64,000 bases of DNA from Caulobacter vibrioides (GCF_002858865.1 NZ_PJRR01000008.1:62001-126000); one strand, 5' to 3'; counted from the first letter of the stretch, positions 49,187 to 62,053 are shown. Made by a program: numbers and translations. The notes: a model not told the origin generated them from the letters alone.

Positions 49187-51703
49187 CTAGCGATGCGCTC
49201 GCGCCAGCGCCTCCAGCAACTGGGCCGGATGCAGCGGCTTGGCCAGGTGCAGGTCGGCGCCCGCAGATCGCGCGGCGGCGACGTGCTCCTCCATCGCGTT
49301 GGCGGTCAGCATGACGACGAGGATCGGCCACGCGCCGGACGCCTTCTCCCGCGCGCGGATCGCGCGGGTGGCCGACAGGCCATCCATCACCGGCATCTGC
49401 ATGTCCATCAGCACGGCGTCGAAGCGCCCCTGCTCCAGCGCGTCCAGAGCCGCCTGACCGTCCTCGACCATGGTGAGGTCCACCCCGAACGGCTCCAGCA
49501 CGATCTCGACGACCTTGCGGTTGGTGGGGTGGTCCTCGGCCACCAGCACCCGCATGCCTTCCAGCGAGATCTCGCGATCCTCTTCGACCGCCACATCGGC
49601 GACCTCGGCGCAGCGCGGGAGCGGCAGGACGACCTCGAAGCGCGCGCCCTGCCCAGGCACGGCGTCGGCGCTGATCGATCCCTGCATCATCTCGGCCAGG
49701 GCCGCGCAGATCGACAGGCCAAGGCCCGTGCCGCCGAACTGGCGGGTGATCGACTGATCGGCCTGAACGAAGCGCTTGAACAGGCGATCGCGCACGGCGT
49801 CGTCGAAGCCCACGCCCGTGTCGCGAACCACGAAGCGAAGCGCCTCGCCCTGGCGGTCGACCTCCAGCGAAACCTCGCCCTTCGCCGTGAACTTCACCGC
49901 ATTGGCCAGCAGGTTCGACAGGATCTGGCTGATCCGTCCCGCATCGCCGTCATAGGCCCCTTCGGCGTCGGGCGACACCGACCAGCGGAGCGACAGCTGC
50001 TTGGCCTTGGCCGCCGCAGCGTGCAACTCGGCCATGCTCCGCACCAGTTGCACCAGGTCGAACGGCGCGGGACTCAGCTGGAACTGGCCGGCCTCGATCT
50101 TGGAGACATCAAGGATGTCGCCGAGAACCTGCTCCAGCAAACGGCCCGACGAGGTTACGAGAGAGGCCAGTTCGCGGCGCGCCTGGGGGTCTTCCTCCTC
50201 GGCCAGGCGATCGCCGATGGCGATGACGCCGTTCAGCGGCGTGCGCAGCTCGTGGGACATGTTGGCCAGGAACACCGACTTGGCCTGGTTGGCTCGCTCA
50301 AGCTCGGCGGTGCGCACGGCCACCCGCTGCTCCAGCGAGCGGAGCAGTTCCTCGTTGCGCTCACGCTGTCGACGCAGCGCCCGGGCCAGGGACCCGATCT
50401 CGTCAGGCCGCGCCTCGAACGGACGCGCGGCGGCGGGGTCCCCCTGCTGCTGGGCGTCGGCCAGGGCTTCCAGCGGGGCGGCGACCATCTGGTGGGTCAG
50501 GCGGTAGAGCAGCAGCACCTGCAACAGGACGCCGAAGAAGCCGAACAGCAGCACCCAAGAGGCGGTCTTCAGCGACGACCAGACGATGTCGCTGGATGGA
50601 AAGCTCATCAGAAACCACCAACCCGGCTCCACCAGGCGGCCATAGGCCACCAGGCGATCGCCGTCGGGCGACAGCACCGCCCCCACGTCGCGCTTCTCCG
50701 CACGTATGCTGGCGATCAGGTTCTTGAGTTCGTTCTCAGCCTCGAACCGACGCAGCAGGTCCGCGTCGACAAAGCCGTTCCGCTGGAGGCCTTGCGCGGC
50801 CACGACCTCGCCGTCATCGGCGACGATCATGTTGGATCCGCCCGGCAAGGCGTCGGCGACGGCGCGCAGGAGGTAGGAGTCGAGCGACAGGCTGGTGCCG
50901 AACGCGCCCATGAACTGACCCTTGTAGTAGAAGGGCGTCATGCAGGCCGCGTTGAGCCCCCGGCCGCTGGGGTCGGAGATCAGCCGGCGCAGCTTGGTGC
51001 ACTTCATGACCCGCTCCGGATTGTTCTCCGGCAGGGTCAGGGTGGTCATTTCCTCCTTGGAGATGTCCAGCGTGTTGGGCGCGTCACGCCGGTAGTACTG
51101 AAGCCGGTCCTGGCGAAGCGGCCCGAACATCACCAGACGCGTCTGCGGCGTGAAGAAATAGAAGTTGTCGTAGTGGCGGATCTGCGCCTCGCCCGTGGTC
51201 GCCACCACATCGGCGGCCGCGACGAACAGGGCCTGTTCCGGCGGGCTTATCGTCGCAGCATCGCGCAGATAGGCGCCAAGGCCATGGGTGTAGTGGCCGC
51301 CGGTGCGGACGCCGTCGTAAAGCTTCGGCTCCGAACGCCGGGTTCCGTCTCCCTTTTCGGGATAGAGGCGCTGAAACTCCGCCCCCATCGGCTCATTGGC
51401 CGTGTGATCAAGACGTCGGGTCAGCGACTCGCTGGCCGCGTCGTGAACCTTCACCAGATCGGAGAACAGCCGGTCCTCAGTCTTGACCCGCTCACCGACA
51501 TATTCGGCCAGATGCCGCGTCTGGGTGTCGGCGGCGCTTTCGCGCACAAAGATGAAGGCCGCCGCCGTGGCGACGCTGGTCACGGCGATCGACAGGATCG
51601 CCACCGTGGTCAGCAGCCGCCGCGCCAGCGGCGCGGTCACTCCGGCGATCGCACCCGAACCTTTGTCCAAGCCTGCTCCCTGGCCCGCCCCGGACCTCTT
51701 CAC
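49187..51703 (-). CDS. Hybrid histidine kinase with periplasmic sensor and receiver
   Basis: About 838 residues from GTG 51703 (TTG 51706 also possible). First membrane helix about 31-54; a large periplasmic Cache-like sensor (about 60-375, with ISDPSGRGLNAACMTPFYYKG and GRLVEPGWWFLMSF); a second helix about 380-402; HAMP-like linker; HisKA with His near 485 (NMSHELRTPLNG); HATPase_c (NAVKFT, DTGVGFD, GGTGLGLS); and a receiver with Asp near 768 (DAVLMDMQMPVMDG). No separate regulator gene adjoins it. The ligand is unknown. Confidence 0.92.
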   Translation of the reverse strand: MKRSGAGQGAGLDKGSGAIAGVTAPLARRLLTTVAILSIAVTSVATAAAFIFVRESAADTQTRHLAEYVGERVKTEDRLFSDLVKVHDAASESLTRRLDHTANEPMGAEFQRLYPEKGDGTRRSEPKLYDGVRTGGHYTHGLGAYLRDAATISPPEQALFVAAADVVATTGEAQIRHYDNFYFFTPQTRLVMFGPLRQDRLQYYRRDAPNTLDISKEEMTTLTLPENNPERVMKCTKLRRLISDPSGRGLNAACMTPFYYKGQFMGAFGTSLSLDSYLLRAVADALPGGSNMIVADDGEVVAAQGLQRNGFVDADLLRRFEAENELKNLIASIRAEKRDVGAVLSPDGDRLVAYGRLVEPGWWFLMSFPSSDIVWSSLKTASWVLLFGFFGVLLQVLLLYRLTHQMVAAPLEALADAQQQGDPAAARPFEARPDEIGSLARALRRQRERNEELLRSLEQRVAVRTAELERANQAKSVFLANMSHELRTPLNGVIAIGDRLAEEEDPQARRELASLVTSSGRLLEQVLGDILDVSKIEAGQFQLSPAPFDLVQLVRSMAELHAAAAKAKQLSLRWSVSPDAEGAYDGDAGRISQILSNLLANAVKFTAKGEVSLEVDRQGEALRFVVRDTGVGFDDAVRDRLFKRFVQADQSITRQFGGTGLGLSICAALAEMMQGSISADAVPGQGARFEVVLPLPRCAEVADVAVEEDREISLEGMRVLVAEDHPTNRKVVEIVLEPFGVDLTMVEDGQAALDALEQGRFDAVLMDMQMPVMDGLSATRAIRAREKASGAWPILVVMLTANAMEEHVAAARSAGADLHLAKPLHPAQLLEALARAHR

Positions 51704-51862
51704 CAAAAACCGGATACCGGAACGCTGAAGTTAACAGCGGCGTCGCACCGTTCGGCTTTTCCCCCGCGACGCAACAGTCTATAGCCTCCCGGTCCGCGCC
51801 GCGTGCTGGCCCTGTGCGCCAGAACGCCGCAGGCGCGCCACCGCCAGAGGAACATCCCCGCA

Positions 51863-53074
51863 ATGGCCAAGATCAAAGTCGCCAATCCCGTCGTCGACAT
51901 GGACGGCGATGAAATGACCCGCATCATCTGGAAGCTCATCAAGGACAAGCTGATCTTCCCGTACCTGGACCTGGAACTGGACTATTACGACCTGTCGGTC
52001 GAGAACCGCGACGCCACCGACGACCAGGTGACCATCGACGCGGCCAACGCGACCAAGAAGCACGGCGTGGCCGTCAAGTGCGCGACCATCACGCCCGATG
52101 AGCAGCGCGTCGAAGAGTTCAAGCTCAAGAAGATGTGGAAGTCGCCGAACGGCACGATCCGCAACATCCTGGGCGGCGTCATCTTCCGCGAGCCGATCAT
52201 CTGCCAGAACGTGCCGCGCCTGGTGCCGGGCTGGACCCAGCCGATCATCGTCGGCCGTCACGCCTTCGGCGACCAGTACCGTGCGACCGACTTCAAGTTC
52301 CCCGGCAAGGGCACCCTGTCGATCAAGTTCGTCGGCGAAGACGGCCAGACCATCGAGCACGAAGTGTTCAAGGCTCCGGACGCCGGCGTCGCCATGGCGA
52401 TGTACAATCTCGACGAGTCGATCCGCGACTTTGCCCACGCCTCGTTCGCCTACGGCCTGAACCGTGGCTATCCGGTCTATCTCTCCACGAAGAACACGAT
52501 CCTCAAGGCCTATGACGGCCGCTTCAAGGACATCTTCCAGGAGATCTACGACGCCGAATACGCCGAGAAGTTCAAGGCCGCCGGCATCCACTACGAGCAC
52601 CGTCTGATCGATGACATGGTCGCCTCGGCCCTGAAGTGGTCGGGCGGCTACGTCTGGGCCTGTAAGAACTACGACGGCGACGTCCAGTCGGACATCGTCG
52701 CCCAGGGCTTCGGGTCGCTGGGCCTGATGACCTCGGTGCTGATGACGCCGGACGGCAAGACGGTGGAAGCCGAAGCCGCCCACGGCACGGTGACCCGTCA
52801 CTATCGCCAGCATCAGAAGGGCGAGAGCACCTCGACCAACTCGATCGCCTCGATCTTCGCCTGGACGCGTGGCCTGGCCCACCGCGCCAAGCTGGACGAC
52901 AACCAGGACCTGGCCAACTTCGCCGCCACCCTGGAGAAGGTCTGCATCGACACCGTCGAGAGCGGCTACATGACCAAGGACCTGGCCCTGCTGGTCGGCG
53001 ACAAGCAAGGCTGGCTGACCACCGAAGGCTTCCTCGACAAGATCGACGAGAACCTGAAGAAGGCCATGGCCTAA
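51863..53074 (+). CDS. icd: NADP-dependent isocitrate dehydrogenase
   Basis: 403 residues from ATG 51863. This is the type II homodimeric form similar to mitochondrial enzymes: [41 protein letters not shown], and ENGD-like NADP-site segment [17 protein letters not shown]. It makes 2-oxoglutarate, CO2 and NADPH in the TCA cycle. An earlier in-frame start at 51803 lacks family sequence. A strong terminator follows. Confidence 0.96.
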   Translation: MAKIKVANPVVDMDGDEMTRIIWKLIKDKLIFPYLDLELDYYDLSVENRDATDDQVTIDAANATKKHGVAVKCATITPDEQRVEEFKLKKMWKSPNGTIRNILGGVIFREPIICQNVPRLVPGWTQPIIVGRHAFGDQYRATDFKFPGKGTLSIKFVGEDGQTIEHEVFKAPDAGVAMAMYNLDESIRDFAHASFAYGLNRGYPVYLSTKNTILKAYDGRFKDIFQEIYDAEYAEKFKAAGIHYEHRLIDDMVASALKWSGGYVWACKNYDGDVQSDIVAQGFGSLGLMTSVLMTPDGKTVEAEAAHGTVTRHYRQHQKGESTSTNSIASIFAWTRGLAHRAKLDDNQDLANFAATLEKVCIDTVESGYMTKDLALLVGDKQGWLTTEGFLDKIDENLKKAMA

Positions 53075-53104
53075 AGCCTCTGGGCTCATAGCCCGTGAGC
53101 GAAA

Positions 53105-53135
53105 CGCCCCGGAGGTCCGCCTCCGGGGCGTTTTT
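53105..53135 (+). terminator. Rho-independent terminator of icd
   Basis: CGCCCCGGAGG (53105-53115) pairs perfectly with CCTCCGGGGCG (53120-53130), followed by TTTTT (53131-53135), 30 bases after icd. Confidence 0.92.
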
Positions 53136-53229
53136 CTTGGCCGCGCCTCAGGCGCCCCTGACGCGCGAGCGGTCTTGCGAGCCGGGCCGAGACCTGATCT
53201 ATCCGGCGTTAACCATTCGGGGGCGTGGC

Positions 53230-53808
53230 ATGACTCTGCAGAAGCGGATCTGGGACCTGATCGTTCTGGCGATCTTCGTGTTCGCCACCGCTTTCGCGAC
53301 CGCGCCGTGGTTCGCCTTCCGCGCCCTGAAGGCCGCCGCCCAGTACGAGGACGTGCAGGCGATCGGCGAGCTGGTCGACTTCCCCTCCGTGCGCCGCAGC
53401 CTGACCGCGCAGCTGGTCGTCGACGCGCCGGCCGCCAAGCCCGAGGCCCCGTCCCTGTGGCGAGATCCGATGAGCGTCTTCAAGAAGGCCATCGAGCCGA
53501 TCGCGCCGCCCGAGCCCAAGGTCGACCGCTACCTGACCGTGGCCGGCGTTTCTGCCCTGACGCGCGGCTATGCGCCCGGCAAGGCGCCGCCCGCCTCCGC
53601 CCGCGACGAGAGCCTCAAGGGCCAGATCCGCGACACCCTGCGCGGCCCCTATCCCGGCATCGCCTATTGGGATCCCAACCGCGTGCGCATCTCGGTCAAG
53701 CGCCCGGACGCCACCCGCAAGGTCACGATCTTCACCTTCGAGCGCAAGGCGCTGTTCACCTGGAAGCTCGTGCACATCCGCCTGCCGGGCGACGAGCGCC
53801 AGGGCTGA
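53230..53808 (+). CDS. DUF2939 family protein
   Basis: 192 residues from ATG 53230. One N-terminal membrane helix (about 8-28), then a DUF2939-type domain with ATAPWFAFRALKAAAQYEDVQAIGELVDFPSVRRSL. The C-terminal half continues with GIAYWDPNRVRISVKRP and FTWKLVHIRLP. The bulk is periplasmic. Function unknown. A longer frame from 53095 starts within the icd terminator and is rejected. Confidence 0.75.
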   Translation: MTLQKRIWDLIVLAIFVFATAFATAPWFAFRALKAAAQYEDVQAIGELVDFPSVRRSLTAQLVVDAPAAKPEAPSLWRDPMSVFKKAIEPIAPPEPKVDRYLTVAGVSALTRGYAPGKAPPASARDESLKGQIRDTLRGPYPGIAYWDPNRVRISVKRPDATRKVTIFTFERKALFTWKLVHIRLPGDERQG

Positions 53809-53818
53809 TCGACGGATC

Positions 53819-54757
53819 GTGCTCGTCCTCGACGTCGCCGCCCGCGTCTGGCCGTTCTTTCTGCTCGTAGCCGCAGGCGTCGCCCTCAGCCGGCTGCGCC
53901 TGCTCGACGCGCGGATGACCCAGGGCCTGTCGGCCTATGTCTATTGGGTGGGCTTCCCGGCTCTGCTGATCCATTCGCTGTCGCGCCTGGGCCGGCCAGG
54001 CCCCGAGTTGTGGTCGGGACTTGCAGCCTATGCGGCCGTCGGGCTGGCGGTGATGGCGAGCCTGGTCGCCGGCGGTCGCGCGCTGGGCTGGAGCCGTCCT
54101 GAGCGGGCCGGGGCCGCGATGGCCGCCGGCGTGGGCAACAGCGCCTTCCTCGCCGTCCCCGTCACCGCCGCCGTCCTGGGCGCCGAGACCGCGCGCCTGG
54201 TGGCCGGCGCGATCGCGGCCGACTTCGTCGTCCTGGCGGCGGCGGGCGTCGGCCTTCTGGGTTGGGCCGCCGGACGCTCGGTGTGGCGTGCGATGGCGCA
54301 GGCCTTTCAGAACCCGGTCGTCATCGCTGCGCTGCTGGGCCTGCTGCTGGCGCTGCTGAATCTCGCCCTGCCCCAGCCCCTGGATCGCGCCATCGGCCTG
54401 GCCGCCGCCTCGGGCAGCCCGGTGGGGCTTGTGGCGCTTGGCGCGGCGCTGGGTCTTCCTCAGACCGAGGACGAGCCCGGCCCTCGCGCCGGGCCCGTTG
54501 TTCTGGCGGCTCTGGCCAAGCTCTTGGCGTTCCCGCTGCTGGTCTGGCTGGCGATCGGCCTGACCCCGGCCCCCGCCGAGTTCCGCGCCGGCGCGACCCT
54601 GGTGGCGGCCGCGCCGACGGCGGTGAACGTCTTCATCCAGACCCGCGCCTATGGCGTGTGGCCGCGCGGCGCGGCGCGGATCGTGGCGCTGACAACCGCC
54701 CTCGCCATCGTCTCGCTGTCGCTGGTGCCGATCCTGCTGACAGCCCGTGTCAGCTAG
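53819..54757 (+). CDS. Auxin efflux carrier (AEC) family transporter
   Basis: 312 residues from GTG 53819, ten bases after the DUF2939 gene; start choice is tentative. About ten hydrophobic helices, with ARMTQGLSAYVYWVGFPALLI and GNSAFLAVPVTAAVLG in the N-half and AAPTAVNVFIQTRAYGV near the end, the AEC pattern. Such proteins export or import organic anions such as malate or malonate; the substrate is unknown. Confidence 0.8.
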   Translation: MLVLDVAARVWPFFLLVAAGVALSRLRLLDARMTQGLSAYVYWVGFPALLIHSLSRLGRPGPELWSGLAAYAAVGLAVMASLVAGGRALGWSRPERAGAAMAAGVGNSAFLAVPVTAAVLGAETARLVAGAIAADFVVLAAAGVGLLGWAAGRSVWRAMAQAFQNPVVIAALLGLLLALLNLALPQPLDRAIGLAAASGSPVGLVALGAALGLPQTEDEPGPRAGPVVLAALAKLLAFPLLVWLAIGLTPAPAEFRAGATLVAAAPTAVNVFIQTRAYGVWPRGAARIVALTTALAIVSLSLVPILLTARVS

Positions 54758-54789
54758 GCCGCTAAGGTCCTCGGCAGGAGGACACCCTG

Positions 54790-55167
54790 ATGATCAGCTA
54801 CATCACCATCGGCGCCAGCGACCCCGACCGGGCCGGCGCCTTCTATGACGCGGCCCTGGGCGCGCTTGGCAATCAGCGGCTTTGGCGACAAGGCGACTGG
54901 ATCGGTTATGGGCCGGACCCGGAGCACGCCACGGTGATGATCTGCTCGCCCGAGAACGGCGAACCCGCCAAGGCGGGCAACGGCATCATGATCGGCCTGA
55001 AGGCCGACTCGCCCCAGCAGGTTGACGCCTTCCACGCCGCCGCCCTGGCCCACGGCGGGGTCTGCGCCGGCCCACCGGGTCTGCGTCCCACTTATGGCGA
55101 AGGCTACTACCTGGCCTATGTGCGCGATCCCGACGGCAACAAGCTTTCGGCGTTCTTCAAGGGCTGA
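54790..55167 (+). CDS. Glyoxalase/VOC-fold protein
   Basis: 125 residues, one vicinal-oxygen-chelate domain: ISYITIGASDPDRAGAFYDAALGALG at the start and YLAYVRDPDGNKLSAFF at the end (the usual metal-side His/Glu positions are not clearly kept). The substrate is unknown. It lies 33 bases after the AEC gene. Confidence 0.82.
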   Translation: MISYITIGASDPDRAGAFYDAALGALGNQRLWRQGDWIGYGPDPEHATVMICSPENGEPAKAGNGIMIGLKADSPQQVDAFHAAALAHGGVCAGPPGLRPTYGEGYYLAYVRDPDGNKLSAFFKG

Positions 55168-55206
55168 GGTGGACGGCGTCCGCCGCGTTCTGGCGGACGC
55201 CTTCTG

Positions 55207-56091
55207 TCAGGTCCTGGGCGAGAGCGGCAGGAACAGATCCGTCACCGCCTCGTGTTCTGGAACGTCCGGAAAGAAGCTGACCCGCTGGGCGAAAAACGGC
55301 GCGTCGCGCGGCTCGCGTCCGCTGCGCGGCAGCCATTCGCCGTAGAGGAACCGAGAGGCGGCGCGCAGGTCGTCGCTGGAGCCGATCTGGCGCAGCACGG
55401 CGCACGGGCCGCCCGGGATCACGCCCGACGTAACCCCGTCTGGGTTGGACGCTACGCGCGCGGTCGCCGCGCACAGGTCCAGCCGATACTGCTCGGCTGG
55501 CGTGTCGTCCGGATCATCATGAAAAACGTTGAACGTCGCGCTCACACGCGGCGGTAGGCCGGCCGCCCTGCGCCAGGCGATGAACCGGCGGATCGTATCG
55601 CCCAGCAGAGCCGGATCACCCTCGTGCCGCATAACGGCGACGGGGGTATCGGGAAAGTCGACGATTCGGACATCGTCGTCGGTGAAGGTCATGGTCTGTC
55701 TCCTGGCTTGAACCAGCGGCGACTGCGCCGCATGCCAAGGCTCCCAGCGCGGCGCTCGACGGAACGATGAAGGGCTCTGCTCGAACAGCCGGCGAAAGGC
55801 GCGACTGAACGCTTCGGGCCCCTCGTAGCCGCTGTCGAGCGCGATCCCCAGCACGCCGTCCCGCTCGCGAAAGGCCAGGCGATAAGACGCCCGCTTCATT
55901 CGCGCCAACTGGACGTAGGCGGCGACGCCGATCCCGTAGAGGCCCGAGAACTGACGCTGAAAATGGTGACGCGAGAAAGCCGCGACCGCCGCCAGGACCT
56001 CGACGCTCAGGTCCTCGTCCAGGTGCGCGTCGATATGATCGAGCACCCGGCGCATCCTGGCGTGATAGTTGTTGGCGACGTCCTGGTTCAT
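55207..56091 (-). CDS. AraC-family regulator with GyrI-like effector domain
   Basis: 294 residues from ATG 56091. AraC helix-turn-helix pair at about 10-110 (LSVEVLAAVAAFSRHHFQRQFS and LDSGYEGPEAFSRAFRRLF), followed by a GyrI/BmrR-like ligand domain (about 130-290). This layout resembles Rob/SbmC-type regulators that sense drugs. It is convergent with the VOC gene. An in-frame extension to 56469 runs through repeats and is not believed. Confidence 0.87.
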   Translation of the reverse strand: MNQDVANNYHARMRRVLDHIDAHLDEDLSVEVLAAVAAFSRHHFQRQFSGLYGIGVAAYVQLARMKRASYRLAFRERDGVLGIALDSGYEGPEAFSRAFRRLFEQSPSSFRRAPRWEPWHAAQSPLVQARRQTMTFTDDDVRIVDFPDTPVAVMRHEGDPALLGDTIRRFIAWRRAAGLPPRVSATFNVFHDDPDDTPAEQYRLDLCAATARVASNPDGVTSGVIPGGPCAVLRQIGSSDDLRAASRFLYGEWLPRSGREPRDAPFFAQRVSFFPDVPEHEAVTDLFLPLSPRT

Positions 56092-56218
56092 CCGCACCTC
56101 CTTGGCGTAGACAGACCTAAGGCCCTCGGTTGTCGCGGACCTGACTGATCGTGCGGTTTTGGCGGGAGACGAGTCGGCCGTGTTCTTACCGATTCTAGGC
56201 GCTCGATGCGGATGGAAA

Positions 56219-56310
56219 TCCTCGTCCTTCGACAAGCTCAGGATGAGGATTTTATGCGAACCTACGCCAACAGTCGTCCTCACCCTGAGCCTGTCGAAGG
56301 GCGAGGACCG
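56219..56310. repeat. Dispersed inverted repeat, CCTGAGCCTGTCGAAGG type
   Basis: TCCTCGTCCTTCGACAAGCT on the left mirrors AGCCTGTCGAAGGGCGAGGA on the right. 56271-56301 is identical to 24945-24975 in the glycosylase gene. Confidence 0.85.
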
Positions 56311-56350
56311 CGCCCCCGACGCCATCAACATCCCCGTCAAAGCCGCCGAC

Positions 56351-56384
56351 AAAAAAGCCCACCGCTCCGCGACGGAGGGTGGGC
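56351..56384 (-). terminator. Rho-independent terminator of alaS
   Basis: GCCCACC/GGTGGGC and inner CTCCG/CGGAG arms (56357-56384), with AAAAAA at 56351-56356 giving the leftward T-run. Confidence 0.85.
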
Positions 56385-56413
56385 CTTGTTGTTCAGCGTG
56401 AGCGCTTCGAGCC

Positions 56414-59056
<2,643 letters not shown>

Positions 59057-59241
59057 GAGCGTCTCAAGTCTTGCGTACCGGTCCGGCGAGCGGCCGGAAG
59101 TCGGCCGCTGCATAGCGCGGTTTTCGGCGAAGGGGAAACCGAGTCGAAGGTGGGGCCGCCCAAGGATGCGGAAAAGGCCGACATCGGCGCATCCAGCGCA
59201 TGCTCGCTCGCGGCGTCTGCATGCCGCAAGCTAGAAGCCCC

Positions 59242-59622
59242 CTAGGCCGTTACAACCCGCCCTTCCCTCGCTTCGACCGGCCAAGGCTTGAGCCGCGCGC
59301 CAGTGCAAGGACCGCCGACGCAGGCGCCGTCCTCGACCTTGAACACCGCCCCGTGCCAGGAACACAGGATCAGCCCGCCGTCCGGCGTCAGGTAGCGGTC
59401 CAGCTCCTGGGCCAGCGGCAGGCCGGCGTGCGGGCAGCGGTCGACATAGCCGAACACCGCCTCGCCCCGGCGCACCACGAAGCCGTGGAAGCGCGCCTCG
59501 CCGATCTGCAGCACGTAGTTGCGCGCGCCGCCGTCAGGGATCAGGTCCAGCGGGCCAAGATTGATCCCGGCCCGCGTCTCCCAGATCCGCCCAACTGCCG
59601 CGGGCGCGGTCTCGTCCGTCAA
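59242..59622 (-). CDS. Small Rieske [2Fe-2S] protein
   Basis: 126 residues from a TTG at 59620-59622 that overlaps the stop of fahA by four bases (TTGA). Rieske motifs C63-P-H65 and C87-S-W-H90 hold a 2Fe-2S cluster with two Cys and two His. It has no signal peptide and no oxygenase catalytic domain, so it is a ferredoxin-like protein. In this cluster its partner enzyme is unknown. The longer minus frame up to 60129 reads through fahA in a wrong frame and is rejected. Confidence 0.8.
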   Translation of the reverse strand: MTDETAPAAVGRIWETRAGINLGPLDLIPDGGARNYVLQIGEARFHGFVVRRGEAVFGYVDRCPHAGLPLAQELDRYLTPDGGLILCSWHGAVFKVEDGACVGGPCTGARLKPWPVEAREGRVVTA

Positions 59623-60626
59623 ATGCGTTCGACCGTCTGCTCGATGGCGCCGAAGATCGAGTGGCCCTTGGCGTCCTTCATCTCGATGCGGATCGTGTCG
59701 CCGCCCAGCAGGAACGGCGTCTTGGGCGCGCCGTGCAGGATGGTCTCGACGGTGCGCACCTCGGCGAGGCACGAATAGCCAAGGCCGCCCTCGCTGATCG
59801 GCTTGCCGGGGCCGCCGTCGGCGTCGCGGTTGCTGACCGTGCCCGAGCCGACGATGGTGCCGGCGCAAAGGCTGCGGGTCTTGGCGGCGTGGGCCACGAG
59901 CGTGCCGAAGTCGAAGGTCATGTCGACGCCGGCGTCGGCGCGGCCGAAATCCTTGCCGTCCAGCTCGACCAGCAGCGCCCCGTGCAACTTGCCGTCCTTC
60001 CAGGCCTCGCCCAGGGCGTCGGGCGACACCGCGACCGGCGAGAAGGCGCTGGCGGGCTTGGACTGCAGGAAGCCGAAGCCCTTGGCCAGCTCGCCCGGGA
60101 TCAGGTTGCGCAAGGACACGTCGTTGCACAGCATCACCAGGCGAATGGCGGCCAGGGCCTCCTCGCGGGTGGCGCCCAGCGGCACGTCATCGACGATCAC
60201 CGCTACCTCGCCCTCAAGGTCGCAGCCCCAGCTGGCGTCGGCCAGCGGAATCGGATCGCGCGGGGCCAGGAAGCCGTCCGACGCGCCCTGGTACATCAAG
60301 GGATCGGTCCAGAAGCTCTCGGGCATCTCGGCGCCGCGCGCTTTGCGCACCAGCTGCACGTGGTTCACATAGGCCGAGCCGTCCACCCACTGATAGGCGC
60401 GCGGCAGCGGGCTCAGCGCCTCATGCTCGTGGAAGCGCTCCTTGGGCACCGCGCCGTGCTCGAGGCTCTCGGCCAGGCCCGCCAGCATCGGCCCGCAGCG
60501 CTCCCAGTTGTCGAGCGCGGCCTGCAGGGTCGGCGCGATCGTCCCGGCGTCGGTGAACCAGGCCAGGTCGTTGGAGACCACCACCAGACGGCCGTCGCGA
60601 CCACCCTTGAGAGACGCCAGCTTCAT
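59619..60626 (-). CDS. fahA: Fumarylacetoacetate hydrolase family protein
   Basis: 335 residues. FAH fold with metal-site residues in WGCDLEGEVAVIVDD and VSLRNLIP, and GSGTVSNRD and RIEMKD further on. It would split fumarylacetoacetate (last step of homogentisate breakdown) to fumarate and acetoacetate. The neighbours support this. It lies 115 bases after hmgA and overlaps the Rieske gene. Confidence 0.88.
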   Translation of the reverse strand: MKLASLKGGRDGRLVVVSNDLAWFTDAGTIAPTLQAALDNWERCGPMLAGLAESLEHGAVPKERFHEHEALSPLPRAYQWVDGSAYVNHVQLVRKARGAEMPESFWTDPLMYQGASDGFLAPRDPIPLADASWGCDLEGEVAVIVDDVPLGATREEALAAIRLVMLCNDVSLRNLIPGELAKGFGFLQSKPASAFSPVAVSPDALGEAWKDGKLHGALLVELDGKDFGRADAGVDMTFDFGTLVAHAAKTRSLCAGTIVGSGTVSNRDADGGPGKPISEGGLGYSCLAEVRTVETILHGAPKTPFLLGGDTIRIEMKDAKGHSIFGAIEQTVERI

Positions 60627-60741
60627 TCGGTTTTCCTCCAGGACTTCAGATTTTCAGCCATCCCCCCACATCGCCGAAGCGCGCGCAAGCCGGATCGAGG
60701 CCAGCGCGCGTCCTTACGGGAGATCGCAAGCAGGATTTGGG

Positions 60742-62019
60742 TCAGGACAGGCGGGCCTTGGGGAAGCCGGTCCAGCAGGCGTCGTAGTCGGACTGCAGGG
60801 CTGCGGACTCCAAGGCGAGATGCGTCGGGCGGAACACCCAGCGGCTCTCGAACATAAAGGCCATGGTCCCGTCGATCTTGTGCGGGGCCAGGACCGCCTC
60901 GGTCGCCTTCTTGTGGCTGGCGACGTCGGGGCCGTGATCGCTCATGCAGTTGTGCAAAGACGCGCCGCCGGGGACGAAACCGCCCTCCTTGGCGTCATAG
61001 GCGCCGTGGATCAGGCCCATGAACTCGCTCATCACGTTGCGGTGGAACCACGGCGGACGGAACGTGTCCTCGGCGACCATCCAGCGCGGCGGGAAGATCA
61101 CGAAGTCGCAGTTAGCCGTCCCCGGCGTGTCGCTGGGCGAGGTCAGGACCGTAAAGATCGACGGATCAGGGTGGTCATAGCTGACCGTGTTGATCGTGTT
61201 GAACCGCGATAGGTCATAGCGATACGGCGTCAGATTGCCGTGCCAGGCCACCACGTCCAGGGGGCTGTGATCCCAGGTCGCGGCCCACAGCGCGCCCTGG
61301 AACTTCTGGATCACTTGCGTGGGCGTATCGATATCCTCGAAGGCCGCGACCGGCGCTTCGAAGTCACGCGGATTGGCCAGGCCGTTGGCGCCGATGGGCC
61401 CCAGCTCGGGCAGGCGGAAGGCCGCGCCGTAGTTCTCGCAGACATAGCCGCGCGCGGGCCCTTCGACCTCGACCCGGAAACGCACGCCGCGCGGGATCAC
61501 CGCGATGTGGCCGGGGCCGGCCTTCAGCACGCCCATCTCGGTGACCAGGGTCAGCTCGCCCATCTGCGGCACGATCAGCATCTCGCCGTCGGCGTTGTAG
61601 AACACCCGGTTCTTCATCGAGACGTTGACCAGATAGACGTGCGCGGCGATGCCGCCCAGCGTGGCGGCGTCGGCGTTGCCCGCCAGGCTCACCAGGCCGT
61701 CGACGAAGTCGGTCGGCGCGGCGGGAATCTCCAGCGGGCTCCAGCGCAGGCGGTTGGGCGTGGCTGGCCCTGGAAAGGCCGAGACCAGCTTGTCCTGCGC
61801 ATAGGGCTGATAGGCCTCGTGGCCGGCGCTGGGCCGCAGGCGGTAGAGCCAGGTGCGACGGTTCTCGTGACGCGGCGCGGTGAAGGCCGAGCCCGACAAC
61901 TGCTCGGCATAGAGGCCGAACGGAACCTTCTGCGGCGAATTGCGTCCGACCGGCAGAGCGCCGGGATGCGCCTCGGTTTCGAAATAGGAGCCGAAGCCGG
62001 TTTGGTAGCGGAGGTCCAT
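60742..62019 (-). CDS. hmgA: Homogentisate 1,2-dioxygenase
   Basis: 425 residues. [19 protein letters not shown] at the start, [18 protein letters not shown] (Fe ligands of the family) and [15 protein letters not shown] near the end. It opens the aromatic ring of homogentisate to maleylacetoacetate, using Fe(II). The next step needs maleylacetoacetate isomerase, which is not encoded in this window. Confidence 0.95.
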   Translation of the reverse strand: MDLRYQTGFGSYFETEAHPGALPVGRNSPQKVPFGLYAEQLSGSAFTAPRHENRRTWLYRLRPSAGHEAYQPYAQDKLVSAFPGPATPNRLRWSPLEIPAAPTDFVDGLVSLAGNADAATLGGIAAHVYLVNVSMKNRVFYNADGEMLIVPQMGELTLVTEMGVLKAGPGHIAVIPRGVRFRVEVEGPARGYVCENYGAAFRLPELGPIGANGLANPRDFEAPVAAFEDIDTPTQVIQKFQGALWAATWDHSPLDVVAWHGNLTPYRYDLSRFNTINTVSYDHPDPSIFTVLTSPSDTPGTANCDFVIFPPRWMVAEDTFRPPWFHRNVMSEFMGLIHGAYDAKEGGFVPGGASLHNCMSDHGPDVASHKKATEAVLAPHKIDGTMAFMFESRWVFRPTHLALESAALQSDYDACWTGFPKARLS

Positions 62020-62053
62020 GTGCGTTCCCGTGCCTTGTTCAGCACTTTTCCCG

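Larger units (their letters stand above)
56092..56413. other. Intergenic region with repeat and terminator
   Basis: 322 bases without a gene. It holds the repeat at 56219-56310, the alaS terminator at 56351-56384 and, close to 56092, the presumed promoter of the AraC gene, which I cannot resolve. Confidence 0.55.

Noticed and set aside
48293..51784. Very long plus-strand open frame opposite the hybrid kinase
   Set aside because: It is the antisense shadow of the kinase and methyltransferase genes in high-GC DNA; no family sequence.
59623..60129. Apparent N-terminal extension of the Rieske protein
   Set aside because: It is a wrong-frame reading of fahA on the same strand; the Rieske domain starts at the TTG.
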